A program made the translations under genes and the position numbers. From Malachius bipustulatus (lineage: Eukaryota > Arthropoda > Insecta > Coleoptera > Melyridae): a stretch of DNA of 64,000 bases. The stretch covers positions 57,812,598 to 57,876,597 of the forward strand of contig OU342631.1 of assembly GCA_910589415.1 (NCBI GenBank), in the 5' to 3' direction. Positions within the stretch are counted from its first letter, which is position 1, and the number at the start of each line of letters is the position of its first letter. Below are positions 31,715-43,589 of this stretch, in pieces. Below the pieces are notes generated by a model, which was given only the letters and a program-made list of their open reading frames with translations, was not told the origin of the DNA and ran no database searches.

Positions 31715-32130
31715 AATTAATTGTAGGTGTTGATCGATATTTTCTTTGAGGAAATCTTTTACCTAGGACCGAGATTAAGTAGCGGAGGATTTAAAACTTA
31801 GTTCTTAGAAACCACTCATGCAGTTCAGTCGCTCAACACCAAAAGCAACATTCAACTCTGCGTGAATCTCGGCTTGCATTCGCCCTTTCATATTTCATTA
31901 ATAAAATCTAGAAATAAATGAAAATGTCTTACGTAATTGTACATGTAATTATCAGTTAGAAAACTTCTCAAGCTAGTCAAAGAATCCCCTACCGGAGTTT
32001 TACATAATGCATCGAAGAATGGATGGTAAGTTTTATAATGTTTCTGAAACGTCACAGCTAATGACAATAATTATTGTGTGATTGTAATTATTACTGAAAT
32101 CTAAAACCGGATAATAATACTAGTGAAATA
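31715..32130 (+). promoter_or_regulatory. start-exon-like module, copy 2
   Basis: Diverged duplicate of 4,315-4,690 in the same orientation. It keeps 'aggtgttgatcgatat', 'ggatttaaaactta', 'cagttcagtcgct' (initiator-like), 'tttacataatg' and 'gatggtaagtttt'. The last is a 5' splice site (G|GTAAGT at 32,027) placed 18 bases beyond the ATG, as in copy 1. Similarity continues weakly into the intron. No following exon was identified. Confidence 0.45.
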
Positions 32131-34385
32131 ATTGGCTACTCAAGGTGTCCATTTTTAGAGTAGGTATCGGTTATCATTTTGTAAAGATTTTTTTACAAAC
32201 TTTTTGTAAAAATTTTGCATGTAAAATTATTTACATTCTAAACAATTCTAGTGTTAAAACATTCCATTTTTATGTAGTGGAATGGAAAGTAAAGAATGTA
32301 AACAATGTAAACAGTTAATTATACTAAGAAATACGATTATGAAATCTTAGATTTAAAAATTTATCATCTACTGATCATCCACGTCCACTCATTTTTTGAA
32401 TAAAGTAATAATAGTTATTTATTATACAAGAGAAAAAAGTGATAGATTTTAGCTCGAGATGTGATTTCGTCCCCGACGCGTTTAGCGGAGGGGACAAACA
32501 CATCGAGAGCTAACATCGCACTTTTAGTGTATTTTTTAACAAAAAAATACACTATTGAGGACGACATCACTTTTCGAAAATCACCCAAACTCATCAAATG
32601 TCCACCGATCATGACCCCCAGATCACGAAAAAGTGGTTTTCCAAAATTCACCTGCCCACGATATATATATATATATTTATATATATATATATTTATTTAT
32701 TTCTCCAAAATCACGATTTTTCGATTTTAAAAACGCTCCTGTAGCTTTATCTTTCCAGATTAGTGAACGAAATTTTGGATTCTTGTAAAGCTTGGGAATG
32801 ACTTTAGATTTTCGTTGAAAAAAAAATCCAAAAGTCACGTTACTTCTACAGGGTGTCCTTTCAAAGTTCCCCAAATCCGGTCCTTGAGGCACGGTTTCTG
32901 GCCGCAGTTTTCAATCTAGGGGGCTGAAATTTTTGTGAGAGTAAGATGTCCACAAGGAGTGGTCTGGTATTGCACTTGAGCAAAATCGGCCGAGCCGTTT
33001 CAAAATGGCGGCCATTTGAATTTTTTGAACATTAACGGAAAATTGACAATTTTTTGAACCATTGTATGAGCAAGATGGCAAAAAAACTTTGAAATCAAAT
33101 TAACAGGATTTGAAGAAAATTATTGGAAATTTGAGTTAATGCAATAAAATTAGCATATTTTCCATTAATAAGCCAGTGTCGTGGGTAGGAAAAAGGGTGA
33201 AAATGTGTCAATTCTATAACCGTTTATGAGTCCATTTTTGAAGAAGTTGAACCGAAATTTTCCATTTTTTTTTGATTTGACATATAATTTGATGTCTTAG
33301 CTTCAATTCGCCTCGACTAATGTAGCACTTTAAACGAAAGATAAAAAAGTTTTTCGCTTGTGCAAAATTAGCTTACACTTATATAAAATTATTAAATCGA
33401 TGAAATGGTTCGCAATTTCTTTTTTATTTTTTTTCACATTCAATTATGAATGGTTCTGAAAATTAGAAGAGCAATCGCAACGACAATTAAATCACCTACA
33501 TGCAGGTGAAAAAAGTATTCAAATTGGTTTTTTAATAACTAAGATATGACCAGTTTAAAAAATAAAATGAGTAGATGTAGGTACCTGACGTACTACATAA
33601 TATATGTACCCCATCATCACTACAAATTCGAAACGCACCGTGTGGCTCAGTTTGTTACATCCTTGACTAGCTAACTGTTGGAGCGGGTTCGCATCCACGA
33701 GAGGATCATTCTTTTTTTTTTGTAGGTAGGTGGAGTTTTCCCAAAAAAAAATCGGATTATTTTTCATTAAATTCATTATAAAAAAAAATAGGAAGAAAAT
33801 ATTTATTATTGAATCGCATAAAAATACACTATTTCTGCGATTGATGCGCAAGAAGGTTTTTTCTCGTGTGTAATATACAATTTTTTTCTGCGAGAAGAAA
33901 TATCAGTGTTAGAATGTCGAAAAACGTAGTTAGATAACTGAAAATTACGTCGGAAAAATGATTTATGTTAAACTTGGATTTTCAAACTGTCTTTTATCGT
34001 AATCGACGTTGCCTGGTAACGAAACGATTTAATTCGATAAACGTCATAATTTAATTAAAATTTTAGATAGTTTTGCAAAGATTCTTGTAAGGTCTCAATG
34101 AGTGAATTTATTAATATGGATAGTGATTGTTATGAAAATTCCCTTAATAATTGCCATTTGGATAATAAGGTAACTTTCCTTTACGTATATTTGATATAAA
34201 TTTAATGATATCTGAGTGTTAATAGTAGCTATACCTAAGCCGCCATTTCGGGGAAATAAGTACTTATTTATTTCCCTGCTATAGTCCAATAAAGTCTAAA
34301 AAGTCATACGTATCGATTAAGAATACACATCCATTTGATAGTTCGATTTATTTTGTTTCATGTACGTGTTTTTATAGTAACCGTC
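32131..34385. other. no gene; degraded repeat pieces
   Basis: It contains a short hairpin 'gtgtattttttaacaaaaaa' with its partner (about 32,527-32,553) and a TA-rich run at 32,661-32,690. A half element with a CAGGGTGTCC end starts at 32,851. At 33,625-33,700 there is a tRNA-like stretch. No protein family is recognisable. Confidence 0.45.
33625..33700 (+). other. tRNA-like (SINE-head-like) sequence
   Basis: Box A-like 'tggctcagtttgttac' and box B-like 'gggttcgcatcc' lie at tRNA spacing, followed by a T-run at 33,712. Stem pairing is poor. Probably a decayed tRNA-derived SINE, not a working tRNA. Confidence 0.3.
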
Positions 34386-34389
34386 CAGT

Positions 34390-34690
34390 TTGTCTAAACA
34401 CTCCATCCCGCATAAATAAATATACGTCAACATTGGTTTTGAATGAGAATTAAATTAACAGCGCAAAGGATAGAGTGTCATTACGTGAATAAATTTTATG
34501 TAGTTGTCAGTGGCTCTCAAACTGACGTAAGCGGTTCAATTCATATTTTAATGATTTCCTCCAATAATTTACGCTCGTTCACAACTTGACAATTAACTGT
34601 TTGACATTTTCTGGTGAAATTAAAAATATTAATTCGGACGGTTAGTGTAACGTCACATCTGACTTTTTAAAGTTAATCCTACTATAATTC
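34390..34690 (-). repeat. dispersed repeat D, copy 2
   Basis: Inverted relative to 5,800-6,112, with the same ordered words and scattered substitutions. About 28.5 kb separate the copies. Confidence 0.6.
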
Positions 34691-35096
34691 ATTTATTTCC
34701 CCGATAAGATGCAGCTCATATAATGAGGCATTTTTCTACCTGTCAACGGGGAAAAAAGGTCAAACTTTTAGCCCGTCGCAGAAAAAATAAATTAAATAAT
34801 AAAATGATTTACTGGTTTACATGTTTATAATAATAGTTGGGTTCAGTTGGCTTAGCTACAACCTCTTTCTTCTTCTTCCGAGACTTCTTCCTTCTGCTTT
34901 GCCTATGCGTAGGTACCAGAGACATGAAACTGTAGTAATTCTCTGATACCTACCAATAAAACTAAACTAAACTATCTTCTCAATCTTGCGCTCAAACCTC
35001 AATGAACCTCACTTGTATACACTAGACATGAGCAACTTTTCACAGCAATGACGTCACTGACAGCAGTGACAGCGACAGCTGACACAATTGTTTAAA

Positions 35097-35187
35097 TTCT
35101 TTACATTGTTTACGTATTATTTACATTATCTACTCATTCTTTACATTGCTTACATATTCTTTACATTGTTTACTTATTCTCTACATG
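35097..35187. repeat. 20-bp minisatellite, about 4.6 units
   Basis: Units such as 'attctttacattgtttactt' recur every 20 bp with one to four changes each. Confidence 0.7.
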
Positions 35188-35438
35188 AAAAAAGTGTTAA
35201 GAATATTTCTTTACGCACAATTGAATCAAAATTGGTTGTTTACGTCTTAGTTATCATGGCGGAAACTATGACTTTACGACTAGCGGGCCGTAAAGTAGAG
35301 AGAAAGCCCGGCAATTATAATAATGTATGCTTTGTTGTTTGAACTGTTATCTTTATTTATTAATTTATTATAAATATAATTAATTATTTGCAATATTAAA
35401 ATAGCGTTTCTGTGGATCTCACCAAACAAAAGTGTTCG

Positions 35439-35514
35439 TGGCCCAGCGGGGAATCGAACCCTTGACCTCCTGATTACACGTCAGGTGTGCTTACCACTAC
35501 ACCACCCAGGTCAC
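35439..35514 (-). other. tRNA-like pseudogene
   Basis: The minus strand has 'gtggtgtagtggtaagcac' (D-arm like), an anticodon-arm pair CCTGA/TCAGG around the loop CGTGTAA, and 'gggttcgattcc' (T-loop). Position 33 would be G instead of T, and the acceptor stem pairs badly. A decayed tRNA or SINE head, not a functional tRNA. Confidence 0.4.
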
Positions 35515-36309
35515 TTACTGTTCCTTTGATCAGATCGGCTATATGAGTTGTTGTTGTTTCTCTCTCTGTGTGAACGAGGAACGAGTGGTCGCTACAGTTA
35601 AAAACACAGTTGGAAACATTCTGGAAAGTAATTCCATCAACCAGAAGTCGCTTCTGAAGAATGTCTCATTGCGAAATAATTACAAGTTGACTTATCGATT
35701 ATATTAATTATTCAACGTCAAACGCTGCTGTCAAATAATTAATTTTAAACGAATGTCAAAATTTATTATTTTATATTAGGAATATTATTTTTATTGTTTT
35801 GATGCAATTGTGCGTAAAACGTTGTACGTACCTCTGCCCGAAGGAAAGATTACGCCTTTGGCCGAATAAAACTCAAACTTCGTCCGCGGGCGTAATCTTC
35901 TTCCTTCGGCCCTCTGTACGTAAATAACTATTACACGTATAGAGGCAGGAAACTTACCCGACCTTGATGCTCTCAAAATCCTGAAGTTTCTCAAGGAAAC
36001 GAACTTGGAGAGGGTGCTTCACTAAAGGGATTCCACACCAGGCGAATCACAGTAGAGGGGATACAGTAGATCTTTTAGGTCGCAGTAACTTGATCACCCT
36101 CAAACATACAAATATAAAAAATACAAAATTCTTTACACGTAAACGCCCATCCCTGCTTGAGAGGCATGAAATACTTTAAATTTGGACAATGTTACGTCTT
36201 TTTGTGAGGATTTTTAGTCTCTAAATAAATTAGCGATAGTTATAAATCGTGGACGCAATATGGTAAAAGAATATGAAAAAACTGAGAAATAGAAACTTTT
36301 TATTTTAGC

Positions 36310-36500
36310 CATAGCTTTTTTATTATCGTTTGCAAAATATTCACTTTTTTGTATAGGTTTCATAAGTCGTAATCAGCTGTCTATTTGATATTTCAAATAT
36401 TTTCAAAGCAAACCAATCCCAAAAGTTTTCATAGTCAACTATGGCCGTAATATTAATTTTGTATCTCATTCGGTATACAAACATCAAAGAACCCAAAAAT
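36310..36500 (+). repeat. repeat unit B, diverged copy
   Basis: Shares 'tttttattatc', 'gatatttcaaatattttcaa', 'caatcccaaaagttttcat' and 'ttcggtatacaaa' with 20,293-20,550. Confidence 0.5.
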
Positions 36501-36896
36501 GTGGCTGACCATACTCTGCAGTCTGCACACAGGACATTGTCTAATAATACAAAATAGTTTCCATGTTAAAATAAAGTTAATTTATTGATACCTATTGTAA
36601 TATTTGTTACTAATGATAATATTGTTATGTCTATTTTTATTGGGTTTTAGGTTCAGATAAGGTTTAGATCTTTAGGTTTGGATAAGTAGTTTATAAAGTT
36701 ATTCTTTGGACGTTTCGAAACTGGTTAGTCCCTTGTTCGCTGTTCAATAACAAATATTAAGATATAAAGTTTCAAGGATTAAAATATCAAATATGACAGA
36801 TAATATTGTCATTATGTTATTAATATTAATGGAAACTATTTTGTATTATTACGTAATGTCCTATGTACAGAGATAAGTTCAGCCACCCGGCAGATC
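36501..36896. mobile_element. 396-bp MITE with about 60-bp TIRs
   Basis: Ends GTGGCTGACCATACTCTGCA and its near complement. The arms continue to 'caaaatagtttccat' / 'atggaaactattttg'. The centre contains 'cgtttcgaaactggttagtc'. No ORF and no clear target duplication. Confidence 0.65.
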
Positions 36897-38096
36897 ACTT
36901 AAAATCCGTGAATGGATTTGTTCAAGAATGCAATTATTTCTTTCGACTAGCACACATCTCATGATTTCTAATTTGTCAAACTGAAGCGCGAAACAGTGTT
37001 TTCTCTGCCGGACAATTTCAATGAGATTCAATCTAGAACCGGAAGCATAAGGTTTGCATGCCCAGAATAGCGCTCAATAAAATCATACATATTATAATTT
37101 AGAGCGGTTGTTTTGCTTTTTTGTGATTTTTTACAAATTCGTATATAAATAAGGTAGCAACGGCGTCACACTGCATAACAAATCCTCTGCGGTTTTATTC
37201 CTTCCTCCTATTGGAATTATTTGGTTGTTAAAAATTTTTAATGGCTTCACGATTTAAACGGATATAATGGTGTGGAGTAGTGGACAGAATTTTCGTCCTT
37301 TCGTAGCATATTATATGTCGTGGTCATCCTGAAGCACAGCATTCTCCCCACCTGATTTGTCTGTCAGTTGCGCACACGAAACTGCTGATAACGTCTAGCG
37401 CAGTTGTAGACGAAACGTTTGGTGATAATTGCCATGGACCTTGGCAAAACAGCTCGGAATCAATTATGATTTATTTGCTTACTTCGACGTAACCAATAAG
37501 TTGTTGAATATGTAATAGAAATTCTCACAGGTCCTGATATATTTTTCACTTATAATATCTTCATAAATTATCAATTTCTTGACTAGTTTAGCTTTGAAAA
37601 CGACTAGTATGTTAGAAGCGTTAATGCTGTAGGTAAGTATCCCCGAATAATTAAGCCTGGAGTCAGCGTGTGCCTTACTCTCCAGTCGCTTTTCTTTAAT
37701 ATAAAGCCCCCATGACGTCTCAGCCGTGCTCATATTCATATATTGAGTTATGTACTCCCTGATACTAAATTAAATAATTCTGTTGTCACTCTAGACAGCC
37801 TAATCTCTGAACGGAGTTGAACTTGCCTCGCACCAGCCACATGAATTAAATTATCAATTATTGTATTAGCCCGCATAAGCTACCTTATGCTGTTCAATAA
37901 TTGTTTCTGAAGCATTTTGTTAACATTAACTGAAATTAGATTTAACTGTAGGTATATTTAATCTTTTGGTGGAACTCCAAACAAGAAAGTCCTCTTATAA
38001 TATTTATAAAGTTTACTCACAATATTTCTTGGTATTTAAATTCAACAGATTTGAAATAAAATGGTATTTTATGAGAAAAATAGCTTACAGAGCAAG
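36897..38096. other. no gene recognised
   Basis: No motif in the short frames. A (T/A)-rich intergenic stretch. Confidence 0.4.
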
Positions 38097-39054
38097 TAAG
38101 AACCCGCGACTGCCAGGCATTCGTTACTTTAAAAAAACTGAAAACATCTGTGCGCGTGTCCCAACACGGGTAGGAATAATGCATCGACTATGAAGTTTGG
38201 ATCATCGTGGCTTTGGCAGGTCCCGCTGAAGAAGGTATATGTTTGATTTGATGCTACCAACAAAACACTTTAATCAACTGGCGGAGATCTGGGAATGTCT
38301 ATATTTTTTTTAAATAACTTTTACCTTTATAGATTTCCGCTGACTAATGGAAATGTGATATTTTCGACAGATAGCTCGTGTTTAGAGGAGAAATGTCACC
38401 TCACTTTTTGCCGGATGACGCACTGTTTCAAAGATACTTCCAAATGTACGAAACCGTAGAAGATAAAATATAATAAAAATCAATTACTTCCAGAAGTAAT
38501 AATTAAACAGTGCGTCATACGGCAAAAAAGTAAAGTGACTTTTCTCCTCTAAACAACACGAGCTATCTGTCACAAAATGTCACATTTCACAAAAAAAAAA
38601 AGACATACCCAGATCTCCGTCAGTGTATTAAAATTTTTTGTTGCGAGCATCGAATCATGTGCTTCAGTTGGTAAAACAACTGTTGAAAATTTCAAGTCAT
38701 TCTGATCGGCTAATTTGTAGATATTCAACAAATATTACATCTTTCGAAGAACTTTAACACTTTCTATCTCGAAAATTAAACTTCCAAAGACTCAAGTCTA
38801 TGAGAATTTTTTTGTCTATTTTTTCATTTCCTGCATGCCCTTTAAGTCAAAAAAAAACTTTATACTTTAAAGATTTTGAGAAGTGTTGGTGTTGAAGAAT
38901 TGGTTTCTTCAGCTGTTACCTGCCAGAGTCACGATGATCCAAACTTCATTGTCGCCTCCATTGTGCCTGCCAGCGTTGGGGACATGCGCGCATAAACTTC
39001 CCGCTTTTATGAAATTTATAAAATAACGAAGGTCTGGCAGTCGCGGGGTCTTAG
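38097..39054. mobile_element. fold-back element, about 155-bp arms
   Basis: Left arm 38,097-38,255 ('cccgcgactgccaggc', 'gaagtttggatcatcgtg', 'tggcaggt') is mirrored by 38,890-39,054. Between the arms lies a second inverted-repeat element (38,275-38,626) and about 260 bp of unique sequence. Confidence 0.7.
38275..38626. mobile_element. MITE nested inside the fold-back element
   Basis: TIR 'actggcggagatctggg' with its complement 'cccagatctccgtcagt'. The arms run inward through 'gacagatagctcgtgtt' and 'tttgccggatgacgcactgt' with counterparts on the other side, leaving a loop of about 90 bp. No ORF. Confidence 0.7.
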
Positions 39055-39114
39055 TTTATAGGTACTAATAATTTTATACACTTTAAATTATCTAAATATT
39101 GTAAATAGTGTATA

Positions 39115-39836
39115 CAGGGTGTTGATTTTCAAAGCGGGCCATAGGGGATTAGCATTGCGAAAGTGGTTTTTGAGGATTCCTGCTCGCCGTTTAAACTGAC
39201 AGAAATGGTTTTGGTATCAAAATGAAGCTAAAATTATTGCGCATAACGCTTGACATCAGAAATTAATTTAATTTCACGTTGTTTTCTAAAATTCTTCGGT
39301 AAAAATTCAAGTAATTGTTAATGTTTAATCCCAAAATAGCATGCCTTGCCTAAACAATAATGACGTTTCTACGTTTCGACAATCCAATAATAAAACTTTA
39401 TAAGTCAGTAGGTAATAATAAAGTCTGGTTCTATTCAACCCTACTGTAACTGGCTACACTGTAGTAGGTTTTCACCATAAAGACTCTTTCTTGGTTTGTA
39501 TAACCCATTTTTAAATAGAGCCAGACTTTATTATTATACCTACTGACTTATAAAGTTTTATTATTGGATTGTCGAAACGTAGAAACGTCATTATTGTTTA
39601 GGCAAGGCATGCTATTTTGGGATTAAACATTAACAATTACTTGAATTTTTACCGAAGAATTTTAGAAAACAACGTGAAATTAAATTAATTTCCGATGTCA
39701 AGCGTTATGCGCAATAATTTTAGCTTCATTTTGATACCAAAACCATTTCTGTCAGTTTAAACGGCGAGCAGGAATCCTCAAAAACCACTTTCGCAATGCT
39801 AATCCCCTATGGCCCGCTTTGAAAATCAACACCCTG
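39115..39836. mobile_element. 722-bp MITE, about 320-bp nearly identical arms
   Basis: Ends CAGGGTGTTGATTTTCAAAG and complement, TA on both sides. I see only about two differences between the arms, so it is recent. The loop (about 39,440-39,510) contains 'gtagtaggttttcaccataa'. A half copy of the same family is at 42,467-42,834. Confidence 0.85.
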
Positions 39837-39838
39837 TA

Positions 39839-40345
39839 TATTGGCTGTATCATGTCGATATTTACCGATCTGAAAAAACTTAGTAAGATCGGTTTTTATA
39901 GCAATTTAAAAGCTTTTGTATAATAATGAACATCAAAATTTTCGATTTTCAAAGCAGTTTACATTGAAAACAGCCAGGTCTCTGAAAACGGTTAACATGT
40001 CCCTAAGTCATGGTATGGAAGTGATTTTGAAAATTTCATTTAAGTTATTTTCTAAGTGATTTTAAAATTGAAAGTTCATATGAACATGGGTCCGCAAATG
40101 CTTCTTTTTCAAGATATAGAGTGTTAAGCTTAAAAAAATGCACTTTCATAAATACTTTCAGTGTATCCTTCATCCACTTTTGTTTTAATCTGGCAGTGTT
40201 ACTCGTAGTGTTAAGGCGCTAATTTAGCCCTAACTATATTAAAATTATTAAGTTCAGTGGCGTCCCGGGGAGTACCTCAACGAATGTTATTTACTATGTT
40301 AAGTAAATAAACAAGAGGTGTCATAAACGTTGGATACAATACCGA
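39839..40345. other. no gene recognised
   Basis: Non-coding, AT-rich. Confidence 0.4.
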
Positions 40346-40348
40346 CTT

Positions 40349-40738
40349 TTATTGACCTGTATTTAATAGTTGGGAGATGGCGTGTGGATTTGGTTTACAA
40401 CCTGATTGAAGACAGTAGAATTGTAATAGGTTGGCTCCTTCTCTCACAGATGGAATAACCGGAAACTGTTGTGCTAGTTCGGGACCATTGACAGCATCGG
40501 TGATAGTGACATCGGGACGCGGTGTCGGAGGCGGCGTCGACGGGGGCTGCGGCGACGGTGGAGGTGGAATCGGTGGTTGACTGTGTGGCGAACATTGATG
40601 GACAGTGGTGATAACTTGGCGGTGACTTGACTGACAGGTGTTGTTATCAAAGGAACAGTATGACTTCTCGAGGGAAACTGTTAAAGGAAATCCCAAATCA
40701 GTCAAACCTGACAGCGCTATCCGGCTCTCTTGGGTAGA
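40349..40738 (-). CDS. hypothetical Pro-rich protein end
   Basis: A minus-strand open frame of about 130 codons. The listed start is TTG and no Met precedes it, so it may be a last exon. It has a central proline run (PPIPPPPSPQPP, then TPPPTPRPD) and ends in SQLLNTGQ. An AATAAA on the minus strand lies right at its end (about 40,355). I do not recognise the family. It could be a gag-like or structural protein fragment, or chance from a GC-rich patch. Confidence 0.3.
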   Translation of the reverse strand, partial: STQESRIALSGLTDLGFPLTVSLEKSYCSFDNNTCQSSHRQVITTVHQCSPHSQPPIPPPPSPQPPSTPPPTPRPDVTITDAVNGPELAQQFPVIPSVREGANLLQFYCLQSGCKPNPHAISQLLNTGQ

Positions 40739-40741
40739 CAA

Positions 40742-41515
40742 GCGTTCCAGAACGGCTCTCTTGGAACAAGCTTTCCAATAATTATAGGGAAGGTCTTGGC
40801 ATGAAGATAGAAAATAGGTGATTCGGTTTTTGGTAAGTAATGAGAGGCTAAGTACTTCTTCTAGGCTAAGAATTTCTTCTTTCTAGGCTTAGTAGATCGG
40901 GTGTTTCATGATCTGAATCAAATCTCTGTATGTTAACTCTCCTAAAATCCTAGCCTATTTATAACTGATAAATCCCTGGTCTTTCAACCATCTATTGTAT
41001 TCGACTTTCGTTATTACTACCGTTAGGAGCTTGCTTTATTTTTTAACGGAACAACCAAATTATTTCAGCTTTCCCTGCTTTTTAGGGATTTGGAAAGATG
41101 CCGAAAGTATGTGTATGAGGTTTTTCTATAGGTAGGTGTGTTTTCTGCAAGTCGAAATTCGCATTTTAACGGGTTCTTTAGCAGGTTTAGGTTTATTGAC
41201 TGTTTAAATTTTACTTGTTTATTCTGGTGCTGCCTGTGATGCTATTTTCTTAATTTATCTCTCAGAATTTGAATAGTTATCACGGCTAGCGGTGTATGGA
41301 TATTCGTGTGCTTATCGAGATGTTTTTGAGCTGTCTTCATTGTTTTAAATGTTTTAGTGGAATTTTCAGGGGTTTTCTTTGTTGTTAACCGGTTTCAGGC
41401 ACTTTTCTCAGCTTGTTTAACTTATTCACTATCATCATGTAAAATTTCGAAGATGTGGCCTTGATTTTGATTATATCCTTACTTACATCCTCTATGAGTG
41501 ATAGTACCTACTGAG
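40742..41515. other. no gene recognised
   Basis: T-rich sequence upstream of a LINE tail. No motif seen. Confidence 0.4.
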
Positions 41516-41523
41516 CTCGATTC

Positions 41524-42388
41524 TCCTATGTTGCCACGCAGTCCATCTCGTCTCTTAATGTGAGAGACTTGGGGGTGTTATTTGACAGCAGACTGAGTTT
41601 CTGTGATCATATTACGAACACTGTATCTTCGGCAAATAGGATGTATGGGTTTCTGTGTCGCAATAGCCGATATTTCTCTAGCATAGAAACAATAAAAACA
41701 TTATTCTCTGCGTTTGTGCGTTCCAAGTTGGAATATGCTGTCCTGGTCTGGAATCCGATTTATGCATGCTATGAAGATTCGATAGAGAGAGTCCAGCGAA
41801 AAATGTTGAAGTACCTGTGGTACAAAAGCACAGGTGTATACCCGCCAAGGGGATTTTCTAATACTGTTTTGTTAGACAGGTTTGACTTGCAGTCGCTGTC
41901 CACGAGACGAAGGAATATCAGTCTCAAGTTTCTGTATAATTTGTTGCATAATAGATTGGACTGCTCCTTTTTGCTGAGTCAGTTGAAATTTGTAGTTCCG
42001 AAAAGGGAGACTAGGAGTAAGCTCACATTCTATATAGAAACACCTAGAACGAACGTAAGGATGAGATCTCCAGTGGAAGTAATGTGCAGAAATTACAACG
42101 TGTTGAAGGACTGTGACATATTTGCGAATACACTGGACCAACTGTTGAATTGCGGGAGGGATATAACGTCTTAAATATAATCTTATGTTGGTTCAGTAAT
42201 CAGAGTTGTTATAAATGTGTGAGATTAATAAGAAGTGTAAGCTGGCTCGCTGTGGTTGGTGTTAATTTACTGCACGATACCCGAGCGAACTAGTAGATCA
42301 ATAAATAAATGATAAATGTGAATAAGGTTGTAGATGAAGTAAGAATTGTTCTGTTATTGGTATTTTTTGTGTACTGTTGAACAATAAA

Positions 42389-42420
<32 letters not shown>
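41524..42420 (+). pseudogene. Jockey-like LINE, 5'-truncated ORF2 end
   Basis: The frame reads from about 41,527 (SISSLNVRDLGVLFD) through FVRSKLEYAVLVWNP and IERVQRKMLKYLWY to the stop at 42,172. This is the region C-terminal to the reverse transcriptase in Jockey/R1-type LINEs. RT and endonuclease are lost to 5' truncation. A roughly 210-bp 3' UTR with AATAAA ends in (ATT)n at 42,389-42,420, so the 3' end is complete. Confidence 0.75.
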
Positions 42421-42422
<2 letters not shown>

Positions 42423-42466
42423 TAGTATTTAACTTTTAATATTTTTAGAAAGAGTTTGCCATACCT

Positions 42467-42834
42467 GCTGGGGGTGGTTTTACTTCAACTGTGGTAGGTT
42501 GTCACCATAAAAACTATTTTTTAGTTTGGTATTACTAACTCACCTATGCCTTTTATTATTAGATTGTAAAAAGGTAGAAATGTCATTATTATTAGACAAG
42601 ACATGTTATTTTTTGAAAGAAACGATAAAAATTACTTAAATGTTTACTGAAAAATTTTATAAAACAATGTAAACTCAACTAATTTCAGATATCAAGCTTC
42701 ATGCGCAATAAGTATAGGCCCATTTTGATACCAAAACCATTTATGTCAGTTTAAACGGCGACAGGAATCCTTAAAAACCACTTTCTCAATGATAATTCCC
42801 TACGGCCCGCTTTGAATATCAACACCCTGTATAT
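42467..42834. mobile_element. half of the 39.1-kb MITE family
   Basis: It runs from the family's centre (gtaggttgtcaccataa) to the right end (complement of CAGGGTGTTGATATTC), with more divergence than the 39.1-kb copy. The left arm is missing. Confidence 0.7.
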
Positions 42835-42836
42835 AC

Positions 42837-43580
42837 CTAGTGTTGGAAATGCATCAAAGTAGTTTTATTTCATTGTTTTTGATTTGTTTTTAGAATAACT
42901 TAGTTACAATTTATTAATTGAGATTTGATGTCAATAAGTCAGTTTTGAAAATATTAGATAGATGTTTGGAGAGTTTTGGTTTAAATAAAGTACTTTAGAA
43001 GGTTTATGGAAGCATTTATTAATAGATAATAAGTACTTTATTTATCAACTTTATAGAAAACTCAACACCTAGTTTCCAATACAAAAATTTTCCTATGTTT
43101 CTTATCATGGTCCTTATCTCTACCACATCCTTATCCTTATCGTATCTTATCGTGATTATGCAAATAAGTGGATTTTATTTAATTTTTTCACAATTTTTTC
43201 ACAAACTAATCAAGATCCCAAAAAAATTGGAGAGACAGGAAAATTGTAGTTATTATTAGTTGCTTAATCTGAAAAAATTTTTAAAATTCCAAAAAGCAGT
43301 GGCGTACATTTTTTGAAATAATAATGGTAAGGTTTCCCCTTGGACGTCACTGGACTGTAATTTTAATCTACTTAGAGTTAAAGGAGCTTCTTATTACTAC
43401 AAATAGCACTGCCAAATTTCAAGGAATCTTCAGTAAAAGAATATTTGAGATATTTGCGAAAAAATATATTCAAAACGAAGCATTTGCGGACCCATGTTTA
43501 TGAACTTTTAATTTCAAAAACACTCAAATAACCGGCTGTTAAATTTATTGTACGTACTTAATTAACACCCTGTATGTACC
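42837..43580. other. no gene recognised
   Basis: AT-rich; nothing beyond short chance frames. Confidence 0.4.
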
Positions 43581-43589
43581 GGGTGTCCA

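Larger units (their letters stand above)
34700..36305. other. no gene; small repeats
   Basis: It contains a 20-bp minisatellite (35,097-35,187), a tRNA-like stretch (35,439-35,514) and an imperfect hairpin at 35,818-35,932 whose stems contain 'ccgaaggaa' and 'ttccttcgg' copies. No coding family recognised. Confidence 0.45.

Noticed and set aside
35439..35514. Functional tRNA on the minus strand
   Set aside because: Acceptor stem does not pair and the base before the anticodon is not T.
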